This document shows, in pieces, positions 17,476 to 25,204 of a stretch of DNA of 48,210 bases (positions are counted from its first letter, which is position 1; each line of letters starts with the position of its first letter). This stretch comes from Cellulosimicrobium cellulans (lineage in GTDB: Bacteria; Actinomycetota; Actinomycetes; Actinomycetales; Cellulomonadaceae), in the NCBI RefSeq assembly GCF_001722485.1, contig NZ_LWGL01000007.1:1-48210 (forward strand). The letters run 5' to 3'. The notes under the pieces were generated by a model. It worked only from the letters and a program-made list of their open reading frames with translations. It was not told the origin of the DNA and did no database searches. The translations under genes were made by a program, and so were the position numbers.

Positions 17476-17500
17476 GGGGCCGCGCTCCGGTGGCGGCCCC
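17476..17500 (-). terminator. Attenuator-like hairpin between regulator and binding-protein genes
   Basis: GGGGCCGC (17476-17483) and GCGGCCCC (17493-17500) are perfect inverted arms with a nine-base loop. The hairpin sits 15 bases after the LacI-type gene stop and 55 before the binding-protein start. It could be an intercistronic terminator or mRNA stabiliser separating regulator and transporter expression. No promoter was recognised in this gap. Confidence 0.5.
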
Positions 17501-17514
17501 TCTCGGTCCGGGAC

Positions 17515-18546
17515 CTAGGCCCCTGTGCGCCGGGGCGGCGCCCCCGTGCTGCCCCGGTCGACCAGCTCGGGCGAGACGAACCGCACGACGTGCGGCTCGT
17601 CGGGCCCCACCTCCCCCTCGATGCGCCGCACGAGCTGGCGCACGGCCATGCGGCCGAGCCGGTCGGGTGCGGACTCCACGGAGGAGAACGGCAGGGAGAA
17701 CGTGCGGGCGAACTCGTCCGAGTAGCGCCCGACGACGGACAGGTCCGCGGGCGCGGACAGGCCGCGCTCGTGCAGGACCGTGGGGAGCGCCGCGGCGGCG
17801 GCCTCGTTGTTGACGAGGAGCCCGGTCGCGCCCGGGTGGGCGTCGAGCAGCGCGTTGAGGTCGCGCCCGACGTCGGGCTGGCGCGACGAGCCGAACGCCG
17901 CGTGGAGCGTCACGCCGCGGGCACGCGCCGCTTCGAGGGCGGCGTTCTGCAGGCGCCACACGTACGCGCCGCCGCGTTCCACGACGTGCTCGGGCTGGGA
18001 CACGAGCACGAGCTCGCGGTGCCCGAGGCGGTGGAGGTGGTCGACCATGAGGCGGCCGGCCTCCTCGAAGTCGAGGTCGAAGACGTCGACGCCGCTGCAG
18101 TCGGCGGGCAGTCCCACGAGCGCTCCCGGCTGGGACGCGGCGCGCAGGATCGGCAGGCGCTCGTCGTCCTCGGCCACGTTGAGCAGGACGACGCCGTCGA
18201 CCATCCGCGAGTCGGTCATCCGGCGCAGCGCGCGCGTCCCGTCCGCGTCGGTGGCGAGCAGGATGTCGTAGCCGTGCTCCCGCGCGGTGTCGGAGACGCC
18301 GAGCATGTACTGGAGCATCGCGGGCGCGAACTCGTCGGGAAGGAACTGGGCGAGGAGACCGATGACCATCGTCCGGGTGGTCGCGAGGGCGCGCGCACCG
18401 GCGTTGGGCGTGTACCCGAGCGTGCGCACCGCGTCCTCGACGCGCCGGCGCACGTCCGCCGAGATCGCCCTCTTCCCCGAGAGCGCGTACGACGCCGTGC
18501 TGCGCGAGACGCCCGCGATACGGGCGACGTCACCGATGGTGGCCAC
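17515..18546 (-). CDS. LacI-family transcriptional regulator of the glycan locus
   Basis: 343 residues from a GTG start with a strong AAGGAGGAG ribosome site. The N-terminal headpiece is classical: ATIGDVARIAGVSRSTASYALSGKRAISADVRRRVEDAVRTLGYTPN, including the minor-groove hinge. A periplasmic-binding-like effector domain follows (VIGLLAQFLPDEFAPAMLQYMLG, MVDGVVLLNVAEDD, TGLLVNNEAAAAALPTVLHERG). It is first in the sugar operon. Palindromes CGAAC..GTTCG lie over its own promoter (18562-18573), further upstream (18647-18662) and before the last gene (9988-10007), so autorepression and local control are likely. The effector is presumably a mono- or oligosaccharide. Confidence 0.94.
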   Translation of the reverse strand: MATIGDVARIAGVSRSTASYALSGKRAISADVRRRVEDAVRTLGYTPNAGARALATTRTMVIGLLAQFLPDEFAPAMLQYMLGVSDTAREHGYDILLATDADGTRALRRMTDSRMVDGVVLLNVAEDDERLPILRAASQPGALVGLPADCSGVDVFDLDFEEAGRLMVDHLHRLGHRELVLVSQPEHVVERGGAYVWRLQNAALEAARARGVTLHAAFGSSRQPDVGRDLNALLDAHPGATGLLVNNEAAAAALPTVLHERGLSAPADLSVVGRYSDEFARTFSLPFSSVESAPDRLGRMAVRQLVRRIEGEVGPDEPHVVRFVSPELVDRGSTGAPPRRTGA

Positions 18547-18561
18547 TGTGCCTCCTCCTTG

Positions 18562-18603
18562 CGAACCGGTTCGACAGTAGCGCGCTCGTTCGAGCTCGTG
18601 CAA
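18562..18603 (-). promoter_or_regulatory. Promoter and operator of the LacI-type gene
   Basis: Reading on the minus strand, TTGCAC (18598-18603) and TACTGT (18574-18579) are separated by 18 bases and fit a housekeeping promoter. The perfect palindrome CGAACCGGTTCG (18562-18573) begins directly after the -10, covering the expected transcription start. Repressor bound there would block initiation. The ribosome site AAGGAGGAG follows at once. Confidence 0.75.
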
Positions 18604-18646
18604 GCGTCGCGCGGGTGAGGAAACATCACGATCTGGCGACACCGCT

Positions 18647-18662
18647 GTCGAACGGGTTCGAC
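18647..18662. promoter_or_regulatory. Second, imperfect LacI-type operator
   Basis: GTCGAACGGGTTCGAC is palindromic except at its central pair and shares the CGAAC-GTTCG half-sites of the other two operators. It lies about 85 bases from the promoter-proximal operator, a spacing that would allow looping. It might also affect the divergent kinase gene starting at 18758. Confidence 0.65.
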
Positions 18663-18757
18663 GAGATCCGGCCGCTTCAGGCCGCGGAGGCCGCGCCGAC
18701 AGGACGACTGCGCAGGTCATGGCGCCGACGCCGGGGACGCCGTGGGAGCATCGGGCC

Positions 18758-19336
18758 GTGCCCCGCCGACCACCCGCGATCGTCCTGATCGGCCCGCCCG
18801 CCGCCGGCAAGTCGACGCTCGGCGAGCTCGTCGCGGCGCGGCTCGGCGTGCCGTTCGTCGACGTCGACGAGGTCGGCGACCGCTACTACGCCGAGGTCGG
18901 GTGGAGCGTGGCGCGCCTCGTGGAGCGCGTCGGCGCCGTCGGGCGGGTCGCGGCCGAGCGCGAGTGGGAGCCGGCCCGGGCGCACGCGGTGCGCCGCGTC
19001 GTCGCTGACCATCCCGGCGCCGTCGTCGCCCTGGGGGCAGGCCACACCGCGTTCACCGACACCGAGCACCTCGGGACGGTGCGCGCGGCGCTCGCCGACG
19101 TGCCGCACGTCGTCCTCGTGCTGCCGTCGGTGGGCCGCGACGCCGCGCTCGCCGAGCTGCGTCGCCGGTCCCTCGCGTCGAAGGGCACCGACTGGGTGCG
19201 CGACGGGCACGACCTGCTCGCGGGATGGGTGGACGACGCGGGGACCCGGTCGCTCGCGACGTCGACGTTCGTCACCGGCGGCGAGCCGCCCGGCGCGTCG
19301 GCCGGGCGGCTCGCCGCGCTGGTCCGCGGCCGGTGA
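18758..19336 (+). CDS. P-loop kinase, shikimate-kinase-like
   Basis: 192 residues from the GTG (MPRRPPAIVLIGPPAAGKSTL). GAGCAT sits six bases before it and fits a leaderless -10; an ATG at 18719 is possible but has no such support. Walker A GPPAAGKST is at residues 10-18, then VPFVDVDEVGDRYYAE and GAVVALGAGHTAF, as in shikimate/gluconate-type kinases. The shikimate-kinase RxxxE and lid residues are not clearly conserved, so the substrate is uncertain. It is divergent from the LacI-type gene; convergent with the sigma-factor gene, whose stop is three bases away. Possibly a nucleoside or small-molecule kinase. Confidence 0.85.
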   Translation: MPRRPPAIVLIGPPAAGKSTLGELVAARLGVPFVDVDEVGDRYYAEVGWSVARLVERVGAVGRVAAEREWEPARAHAVRRVVADHPGAVVALGAGHTAFTDTEHLGTVRAALADVPHVVLVLPSVGRDAALAELRRRSLASKGTDWVRDGHDLLAGWVDDAGTRSLATSTFVTGGEPPGASAGRLAALVRGR

Positions 19337-19339
19337 GGG

Positions 19340-20212
19340 CTACCGCGCGAGAGGCGCCTCGGCGTCGAGCCGGGCGAGCTTGTCGGGGTTGGCCACGCCG
19401 AGGATGCGCGTGACGCGGCCGTCCTCGACCACGAGGCTCACCGCGGCGGCGAGCACGCCGTCGACCTCGACCCGCAGGCCGGTGGCGCCGTTGAGCCACG
19501 CCCTCTCCATCGCGAACGCGCCACGGGCCTTGCCGATGCCCCCGACGAGGTACCGGGCGATGCGGTCCGCGCCCACGACCGGGCGACGCGCCGCACCCGC
19601 GATCCCGCCGCCGTCGGGCACGAGCACGACGTCTGGAGCGAGCACGTCCATGAGCGCCTGCACGTCGCCGGTCTCGAGCGCGGCGACGAACCGGTCGACG
19701 ACCCGTTGCTGCTCGGCCCGGTCCACGTGGACGCGCGGGCGTCGCGCGGCCACGTGGTCCCGCGCCCGGTGCGCGATCTGCCGGACGGCGGCCGGGGACC
19801 GGTCCACGGCCTCGGCGATCTCGTCGTACGGCAGGTCGAACACCTCGCGCAGCACGAAGACGGCGCGCTCCGCCGGGCTCAGCGTCTCGAGCACCGTGAG
19901 CATCGCCATGGACACGCTCTCGGCGAGCTCGACGTCGTCGGCCACGTCCGGGCTGGTGAGGAGCGGCTCGGGCAGCCACTCGCCGACGTAGTCCTCGCGC
20001 CGGCGGGCCAGCGTGCGCAGCCGGTTCAACGCCTGGCGGGTGACGACGCGCACCAGGTACGCGCGTGCGTCGCGGACCTCCGCCCGGTCCACGCCGGCCC
20101 ACCGCAGCCAGGTCTCCTGCACCACGTCCTCGGCGTCGGCCGCCGAGCCGAGGAGCTCGTACGCGACCGTGAAGAGCAGGCTGCGGTGGGTGACGAACGG
20201 GTCGTCGCTCAT
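19340..20212 (-). CDS. ECF41-family sigma factor with SnoaL-like C-terminal domain
   Basis: 290 residues. The sigma2 region (FTVAYELLGSAADAEDVVQETWLRW) and sigma4 region (LSPAERAVFVLREVFDLPYDEIAEAVDRSPAAVRQIAHRAR) are followed by a C-terminal NTF2/SnoaL-like extension. It contains both ECF41 signatures: DGGG (200-203) and NPDKL (275-279). In this family the extension, not a separate anti-sigma factor, modulates activity. The ATG overlaps the stop of the upstream carboxymuconolactone-decarboxylase-like gene (ATGA), the standard ECF41 partner. An ECF41-type promoter precedes that partner at 20891-20917, so the pair is probably self-activated. Confidence 0.95.
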   Translation of the reverse strand: MSDDPFVTHRSLLFTVAYELLGSAADAEDVVQETWLRWAGVDRAEVRDARAYLVRVVTRQALNRLRTLARRREDYVGEWLPEPLLTSPDVADDVELAESVSMAMLTVLETLSPAERAVFVLREVFDLPYDEIAEAVDRSPAAVRQIAHRARDHVAARRPRVHVDRAEQQRVVDRFVAALETGDVQALMDVLAPDVVLVPDGGGIAGAARRPVVGADRIARYLVGGIGKARGAFAMERAWLNGATGLRVEVDGVLAAAVSLVVEDGRVTRILGVANPDKLARLDAEAPLAR

Positions 20213-20856
20213 GCGGTCAGACTGCCATCCCCGGCGGCCCCGGCCCCGGTCGCGCGGCTCGCGAGCGGCGGGAGCCCGCACGACGCCGCGAACTCCTGCG
20301 AGCGGATCCCGAGCGCGATGTTCATGCGCCCGGTCGCGTTCATCATCGCGGCCTTCGCCGTGAGCTCGACGAGCGCCGCCGGCCCGAGCTCGTCGAGGAG
20401 TGCGGCCGACAGCTGGTCGCCGACCTCGACCGGGGTGCGGCACATCGCCTCGGCGTACTCCATGACGCGGCGCTCGGTGGGCGTGAAGACGTCCGACTCG
20501 CGCCACCGCGGCACCTCGCGGGCGCGGACCTCGTCGAGCCCGTGGTCGTGCGCGAGGAAGTAGTGCAGGTCGAGGCAGAAGCTGCACCCGACGGCCGCGG
20601 CGGCGGCCATGTGCGCGAAGGTCGACAGGGTCGGGTCGAGCTCGCCCCACTTCTCGGACCGGCGCCCCAGCGCCATGAAGTCCTTGAAGACCTTCGGGTG
20701 GTTCCACAGGACGCCGGCCGAGTCGGGCACCTGGCCGAGCATCCTGCGGCTGAACGTCCTGACCGCCGCGCCGTAGAGGCCGGTGATCTCGATCGCGGGC
20801 ACCCGTGCGGCGCCCGCCGTGCTCGTCGTGCTGGTCGTGCTCGTCGTGCTCGTCAT
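20209..20856 (-). CDS. Carboxymuconolactone decarboxylase (AhpD-fold) protein, ECF41 partner
   Basis: 215 residues. An unusual Ser/Thr run opens the protein (MTSTTSTTSTTSTAG, encoded by a 9-base tandem repeat), but the AGGAGGAG ribosome site fixes this start. The AhpD-type redox motif is intact: C91-S-F-C94 and H98 in GCSFCLDLHYF. The remainder (EYAEAMCRTPVEVGDQL, ELTAKAAMMNATGRMNIALG) fits the CMD superfamily. Co-transcribed with the ECF41 sigma gene; in such loci the CMD or oxidoreductase is usually the main target of the sigma factor. Probably a thiol-dependent peroxidase or reductase; the substrate is unknown. Confidence 0.93.
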   Translation of the reverse strand: MTSTTSTTSTTSTAGAARVPAIEITGLYGAAVRTFSRRMLGQVPDSAGVLWNHPKVFKDFMALGRRSEKWGELDPTLSTFAHMAAAAAVGCSFCLDLHYFLAHDHGLDEVRAREVPRWRESDVFTPTERRVMEYAEAMCRTPVEVGDQLSAALLDELGPAALVELTAKAAMMNATGRMNIALGIRSQEFAASCGLPPLASRATGAGAAGDGSLTA

Positions 20857-20890
20857 GGCTCCTCCTGGTGTCTGGTGCGTTCGGCATCAA

Positions 20891-20917
20891 GACACCGGGC
20901 GGGCCGGGCGTGTGACA
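20891..20917 (-). promoter_or_regulatory. ECF41-type promoter
   Basis: On the minus strand TGTCACA (20911-20917), 16 bases, then TGTC (20891-20894). The published ECF41 consensus is TGTCACA-N16-CGTC, so this differs at one base. The spacing is exact, and it lies about 35 bases before the ATG of the CMD gene. Confidence 0.8.
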
Positions 20918-20957
20918 CGCGCGGCCCGCCCGGTCGGAGGACGGCAGTCGGCTCGGT

Positions 20958-22316
20958 TCAGCAGGTCACGCCGTCGTACGGCACGGTGCGCGCCGCGTCG
21001 TGCCCGACGCCGGCCCCCGGCGACGCGGTGACCGTCACCTCGCCCGCGGGCACGCTCGTCGTGCGCGCGGCGACCGTGCCGTACGCGGCGACGTCCGGCC
21101 GCACGGCGGTCCGACGGACCTCGCCGTACGCGGTGGCGAGGCGGACGTCGACGGGCGACGGCTCGCCGTTGACGGCGTGCACCGCGACGTACGCGCGGCC
21201 GTTGAGGCACCGCGCGTCCGCGACGAGGTCCACGAGCTCCGTCTCGCCCGCCCACGTGTGGCCCTCCGGGAGGTCGTACCCGCGGTCGGCGAGGACGTCG
21301 CGCAGCACGTCGGGCCGGTCGGTGATGAGGCCGTCGACGCCGAGGTCGACGAGGTGCTCCATCGTCGCGCGGTCGTCCACGGTCCACGGCACGACCCGGA
21401 TGCCCGCGGCGTGCGCGTCGGCGACGAGCTCCGCCGTCGTGAAGGGCACGTAGCCGGGGTCCTCGATCGAGCCGTTCTGCGGGTCGCCGTGCACAGGCGA
21501 GAGCGCGTCGGCGCCGAACGAGTCGACGGCGGCGACGAGGTCACCGTCGAAGTCATCGATGTCGATGCCGCCGAGCCACGGCGACGCCCCGGGCATCCCC
21601 ACCTGGAGGAACTGCTGGCCGTTCGTCAGCGCGACGATCGGCAGCTCGGGCATGACCTCCCGCACGCGCATGAGCGAACCCCAGTCGAAGCTCTGGATCG
21701 TCACCTGGTCGGCCATGTCCCACTCGCGCACGAGGTCGGTGACGACCTGGACGAACTGCTCGCGCGGCGCCGTCTCGTGCGGCGCGCCGGCCTCGACCTT
21801 GGTCTCGACGTTGAGCACGACGTCGTCGGCGCCGTGGTCGCGCACGAGCTGGAACACCTCGGTGAGGAGCATCATCCGGGCGCCCGGCGACGGCTGCTGC
21901 TCGGGGAACTGCGGCTTCGTCACGGACCCGCAGTCAAGGGTGCGCAGCTGCGCGAGCGTGAGGTCCTTGACGTACCGCCCGACGTACGGGAACTCGAGGT
22001 CGCCCGGCGTCGCGGGCGCGGTGTCGCGGCAGACGGCGGGGTTCGTGCGCCGGTCGTGCGTGACGACCGCCTCGCCGTCCTGCGTGATCTGCACGTCGAG
22101 CTCGAGCGTCGTGACGCCCATGCGCAGCGCCTCCGAGAACGACGCGACGGAGCTCTCCACGTGGAGCCCGACGCCGCCGCGGTGCGCCTGCACGTCGAAC
22201 GCCGGGAGGTCCGACCCGGGCGGCGGTTCGGCGGGCGCGGCGCTCGACGAGGCAGCGGTGCCGCAGGCGAGCAGGGCCGCCAGCGCGGCGGCCAGGGCGG
22301 GGGTACGACGGTTCAC
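20958..22316 (-). CDS. Secreted glycerophosphodiester phosphodiesterase with C-terminal Cys module
   Basis: 452 residues from a GTG with GAAGGGA upstream. A signal sequence (NRRTPALAAALAALLACGTAASSSAAPA) may end in a lipobox-like LLAC or be cut after SAAPA. The GDPD barrel shows H45-R46, E72-x-D74 and H87 (AHRGG, LELDVQITQDGEAVVTHD) and WTVDDRATMEHLVDLGVDGLITDRPD, so the metal and catalytic residues are present. It hydrolyses glycerophosphodiesters or teichoic-acid-like polymers to glycerol phosphate. Residues about 363-452 are an added module (ADARCLNGRAYVAV ... YDGVTC) also ending the giant glycosidase at 5960-9868. An 18-bp palindrome lies just upstream of the start. Confidence 0.94.
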   Translation of the reverse strand: MNRRTPALAAALAALLACGTAASSSAAPAEPPPGSDLPAFDVQAHRGGVGLHVESSVASFSEALRMGVTTLELDVQITQDGEAVVTHDRRTNPAVCRDTAPATPGDLEFPYVGRYVKDLTLAQLRTLDCGSVTKPQFPEQQPSPGARMMLLTEVFQLVRDHGADDVVLNVETKVEAGAPHETAPREQFVQVVTDLVREWDMADQVTIQSFDWGSLMRVREVMPELPIVALTNGQQFLQVGMPGASPWLGGIDIDDFDGDLVAAVDSFGADALSPVHGDPQNGSIEDPGYVPFTTAELVADAHAAGIRVVPWTVDDRATMEHLVDLGVDGLITDRPDVLRDVLADRGYDLPEGHTWAGETELVDLVADARCLNGRAYVAVHAVNGEPSPVDVRLATAYGEVRRTAVRPDVAAYGTVAARTTSVPAGEVTVTASPGAGVGHDAARTVPYDGVTC

Positions 22317-22341
22317 GGGTCCGTTCCCTTCTCCGACGACG

Positions 22342-22359
22342 GGCACGCGGCCGCGTGCC
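22342..22359. promoter_or_regulatory. 18-bp perfect palindrome upstream of the phosphodiesterase gene
   Basis: GGCACGCGGCCGCGTGCC is fully self-complementary and ends 26 bases before the GTG start. A -10-like TAGCGT lies further upstream on the same strand, so the palindrome would fall near the transcription start. It could be an operator (phosphate or teichoic-acid control is one guess) or the terminator of the glycosyltransferase gene, which ends at 22477. Confidence 0.45.
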
Positions 22360-22476
22360 GCGCCCACGACGCTAGGCACGGGAGGTGGCAACCGACCGAG
22401 CGGGAGCCGACGGCCGGGTGAACAGGGCGTGCCCGGTGGGCCGCCGCGGGTACCTCGGGGGCTCCGCGGGCCCGGC

Positions 22477-23790
22477 CTACCGCCCGCCCGCGCGCGCCGT
22501 CCGGCCGGGGCTCGCGACGAGCTCCTCGACGACGTCGACCACCCCGTCCGTCCCGGGCGACGCGGCGATGCGCTCGCCCAGCCGGGTGCTCGCCCGTGCG
22601 TAGGACGGGTCGTCGAGGACCCGGCGGACGGCGCGCCGCACCCGCGCGGGACGCGGGGCGTTCGTGCGGAGCCGGACACCGGCCCCGGACCACGCGACGC
22701 GCGCCGCGACCTCGGCCTTGTCCTCGGTGCGGCCCGCGACGACGAGCGGGACACCGTGCCGCAGCGCGTGGTGCACGCCCCCGTAGCCGCCGTTCGTCAC
22801 GTACGCCGACGTGCGCGGGAGCAGGAGCTCGTAGGGCAGGTACTCCGCGGCGCGCGCGTTGGCGGGCAGGTCACCGAGGGTCTCCACCGGCCGGCCACCG
22901 GTGGCGGCGACGACGAGGACGTCCTCACCCGCGAGGGCGTGGAGCGTGGGCAGCAGGAGCTGTCCGGGGTCCGCGTTGGCGACCGTGCCCTGCGTGACGT
23001 GGACGACCGGGCGCCCGCCGTCGAGGTCGCCCCACCAGTCGGGCAGCTCCGTCGCGGGCGTCGTGCCCGACGGCGCGGGCGGCCCGACGAAGCGCACGGG
23101 CGTCGCGACGTCGGGCCGCGGGTACTCGAACTCCTCGACGGTGAGCTGGACGACCACGTCCGCGTGGGAGGGCCAGCTCAGGAAGAGGCCCGGGAGCGGG
23201 TCGTGGCCCGTGGCGCGGACGAGGTCGTCCGCCGCGCGCTGGGCCGGGGCGAGGGAGCGCTCGACGACGCGCTGGAGCGCGCGGTTGCGCAGCACCCCGA
23301 GCGAGCCGCGGGCGGGCGTCAGGCCCAGGCCGAACGGCGCGGTGCGGTCGCTCGTGAGCCCGAGCGGGAAGATCCCGAGGGCGAGGAGCGGCGGACGCGC
23401 GGTGCGCGGGGTGGCCGCCAGTCCCAGGGCACCGAGGAACAGCGGCTCGACCAGCACGGCGTCGGCGGGCTCGGCCGCGAGCGCCTCGAGGACGGCCCGG
23501 TGCTGCGCGACGCCCGGGCCGACGAAGATCTCGAGCATGTCGTACCGGATGGCGTCGATCCCGGTCCGCCCCTCCCGGCCGGGGAAGTGCTGGTCGAGGC
23601 GGCGGTCGTCGAAGTCGGCGGCGCGCGGGAGCGTCAGGTGGCGCGCCCCGGCGGCGCGGACGGCGTCGGCGAACCGGGCGCCGGTGAGGAACCGGACGTC
23701 GTGCCCGCGGGCGACGAGGCCGCGGGCCACGGCGAGCAGCGGCGTGACGTGGGCGTGGACCGGGGTGGAGCAGAGCAGGACGGAGGCCAT
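22477..23790 (-). CDS. GT1/MGT-type glycosyltransferase
   Basis: 437 residues of GT-B fold. The N-terminal half begins MASVLLCSTPVHAHVTPLLAVARGLVARGHDVRFLTG, where H12 or H14 is the candidate catalytic base. The C-terminal donor half contains PVVHVTQGTVANADPGQLLLPTL and ATGGRP...LPANARAAEYLPYELLLPRTSAYVTNGGYGGVHHALRHGVPLVV, the NDP-sugar-binding signature. Relatives glycosylate macrolides, flavonoids or other small aglycones. The TTGACT/AATACT promoter reads away from a TetR gene whose first codon abuts it, so drug- or metabolite-inducible control is likely. Start chosen at MASVLL, with GAAGGG upstream; an earlier ATG is 75 bases away. Confidence 0.93.
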   Translation of the reverse strand: MASVLLCSTPVHAHVTPLLAVARGLVARGHDVRFLTGARFADAVRAAGARHLTLPRAADFDDRRLDQHFPGREGRTGIDAIRYDMLEIFVGPGVAQHRAVLEALAAEPADAVLVEPLFLGALGLAATPRTARPPLLALGIFPLGLTSDRTAPFGLGLTPARGSLGVLRNRALQRVVERSLAPAQRAADDLVRATGHDPLPGLFLSWPSHADVVVQLTVEEFEYPRPDVATPVRFVGPPAPSGTTPATELPDWWGDLDGGRPVVHVTQGTVANADPGQLLLPTLHALAGEDVLVVAATGGRPVETLGDLPANARAAEYLPYELLLPRTSAYVTNGGYGGVHHALRHGVPLVVAGRTEDKAEVAARVAWSGAGVRLRTNAPRPARVRRAVRRVLDDPSYARASTRLGERIAASPGTDGVVDVVEELVASPGRTARAGGR

Positions 23791-23882
23791 GGGAGAGACC
23801 CTTCGAGGACGGGTGGCGCGGGTGCGGGGAGAGCGCGCGGACCGGGCCGTCCGGGCGTGTGGCAAAATCGGTAACCGTTCGG

Positions 23883-23911
23883 AGTATTCACCACCATCTG
23901 GGGGTAGTCAA
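23883..23911 (-). promoter_or_regulatory. Promoter of the glycosyltransferase gene, abutting the TetR start
   Basis: Minus strand TTGACT (23906-23911), 17 bases, AATACT (23883-23888): a good housekeeping promoter in the most AT-rich stretch of this region. A 9-bp palindrome CGGTAACCG (23869-23877) lies just downstream and could be the TetR operator. The -35 ends three bases before the TetR GTG. Confidence 0.65.
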
Positions 23912-23913
23912 TA

Positions 23914-24573
23914 GTGGTCCGCCGCACCTACACGTCCGACCTGCGTGCCGAGCAGGCGGCGCGCACCCGCGACCGGGTCGTGCGCGCGGCCGCCGCCGAG
24001 CTCGGCGAGCACGGCTACGAGCGGACGACGCTCGCGCGCGTGGCCGAGCGCGCCGGGGTGTCGCTCGAGACGGTCAAGGCGCACGGCCCCAAGCGCGCGC
24101 TCCTGCTCGCGGCGTTCGAGGTGACGTTCGCCGGGTCGGAGGGCCGGGAGTCGCTGGCCGAGCGCCCCGAGGGCCGTGCGGTCCTGGCGACACAGGAGCC
24201 CGAGGCGTTCCTCGACGGCGTCGTCGACCTCGTCGCGACCGCCAACGAGCGCGCCGCAGGGCTGTGGTCCGCGTTCACGACCGCGGCCCGGTCGGACGAC
24301 GCCGTCGCGGCCGAGCTCAGGGCCCTCCTCGAGCGGCGGCGTGCCGACCTGCGCGCGAGCGTCGACCTCTTCGTCGCCCACGGGTTCTCGCTCAGAGCTC
24401 CGCGCGACGTCGCGGCCGAGACCCTGTCCTACCTCCTCGCGCCGGAGGGGTACGCGCACTTCGTCGACGGCGCGGGCTGGTCCCGGGAGGCGTACCGGGC
24501 GTGGCTGCGGGACGCCGTCGTCCGTCTCGTGGCGGCACCGCCCGGCGACGACGGGCCGCCGTCCGACCGGTGA
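23914..24573 (+). CDS. TetR-family transcriptional regulator
   Basis: 219 residues from a GTG directly beside the divergent glycosyltransferase promoter. The N-terminal HTH reads ARTRDRVVRAAAAELGEHGYERTTLARVAERAGVSLETVKAHGPKRALLLAAFE. The unusual VSLETVKAHGPKRALL replaces the common VSRGTLYRHF turn. The all-helical ligand domain follows. It probably represses the glycosyltransferase and itself; the ligand could be an aglycone of that enzyme. No ribosome binding site is evident upstream, so the message may be leaderless. Confidence 0.92.
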   Translation: MVRRTYTSDLRAEQAARTRDRVVRAAAAELGEHGYERTTLARVAERAGVSLETVKAHGPKRALLLAAFEVTFAGSEGRESLAERPEGRAVLATQEPEAFLDGVVDLVATANERAAGLWSAFTTAARSDDAVAAELRALLERRRADLRASVDLFVAHGFSLRAPRDVAAETLSYLLAPEGYAHFVDGAGWSREAYRAWLRDAVVRLVAAPPGDDGPPSDR

Positions 24574-24604
24574 CGCGGCGCCGGGCGCGGGTCTACCGTG
24601 AGCC

Positions 24605-25204
24605 ATGGCCACCCTCACCCCAGGCTTCCACGGTCGCCCGCGGCCGCAGGGCGTCGCCCTGCCGCCCGGGCAGTACGTCGAGACCGGCTTCCCGGTCCTC
24701 TCCGCCGGCCCCACCCCGCGCGTCGACACGGCCACCTGGCGGCTCGACGTCGTCACGGAGTCGGGCGACGCCCGCTCCTGGACGTGGGCAGACCTCATGG
24801 CGCTCCCCCAGGACGAGCCGACGGTCGACATCCACTGCGTGACGCGCTGGTCGAAGTTCGGCACGACGTGGCGCGGCGTCTCGCTCGACACCCTGCTCGC
24901 CGACGTCGAGTCGACCGCGGACTTCGCGATGATCGGCTCGTACGGCGGCTACACGACGAACCTGCCGGTCTCCGAGCTGCTGGGTGGGAAGGCGTGGATC
25001 GCGCACACGTTTGACGGCGCGCCCCTGCACCCCGTGCACGGCGGCCCGGCCCGGCTCCTCGTGCCGCACCTGTACTTCTGGAAGTCCGCCAAGTGGGTCA
25101 ACCGCATCACGCTCATGCCCATGGACGAGCAGGGGTTCTGGGAGCAGCTCGGCTACCACGACCTCGGCGACCCGTGGCGCGAGCAGAGGTACCAGGGTGA
25201 CTGA
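24605..25204 (+). CDS. Sulfite-oxidase-like molybdopterin oxidoreductase
   Basis: 199 residues, a stand-alone molybdopterin domain of the YedY/sulfite-oxidase superfamily. The molybdenum ligand is C78 in VDIHCVTRWSKFGTTWRGV. FDGAPLHPVHGGPARLLVPHLYFWKSAKWVNRI is the other strong signature. There is no signal peptide and no C-terminal dimerisation domain, so it is a small cytoplasmic member. The next gene overlaps its stop by eight bases and encodes a flavin reductase, presumably its electron partner. TACCGT lies five bases before the ATG, consistent with a leaderless start. Physiological substrate unknown; repair of oxidised sulfur compounds is possible. Confidence 0.93.
   Translation: MATLTPGFHGRPRPQGVALPPGQYVETGFPVLSAGPTPRVDTATWRLDVVTESGDARSWTWADLMALPQDEPTVDIHCVTRWSKFGTTWRGVSLDTLLADVESTADFAMIGSYGGYTTNLPVSELLGGKAWIAHTFDGAPLHPVHGGPARLLVPHLYFWKSAKWVNRITLMPMDEQGFWEQLGYHDLGDPWREQRYQGD

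Noticed and set aside
20818-20860. Nine-base tandem repeat at the CMD gene start as a sign of a wrong start
   Set aside because: AGGAGGAG at correct spacing and the ECF41 promoter upstream support the annotated ATG; the repeat simply codes a Ser/Thr tail.
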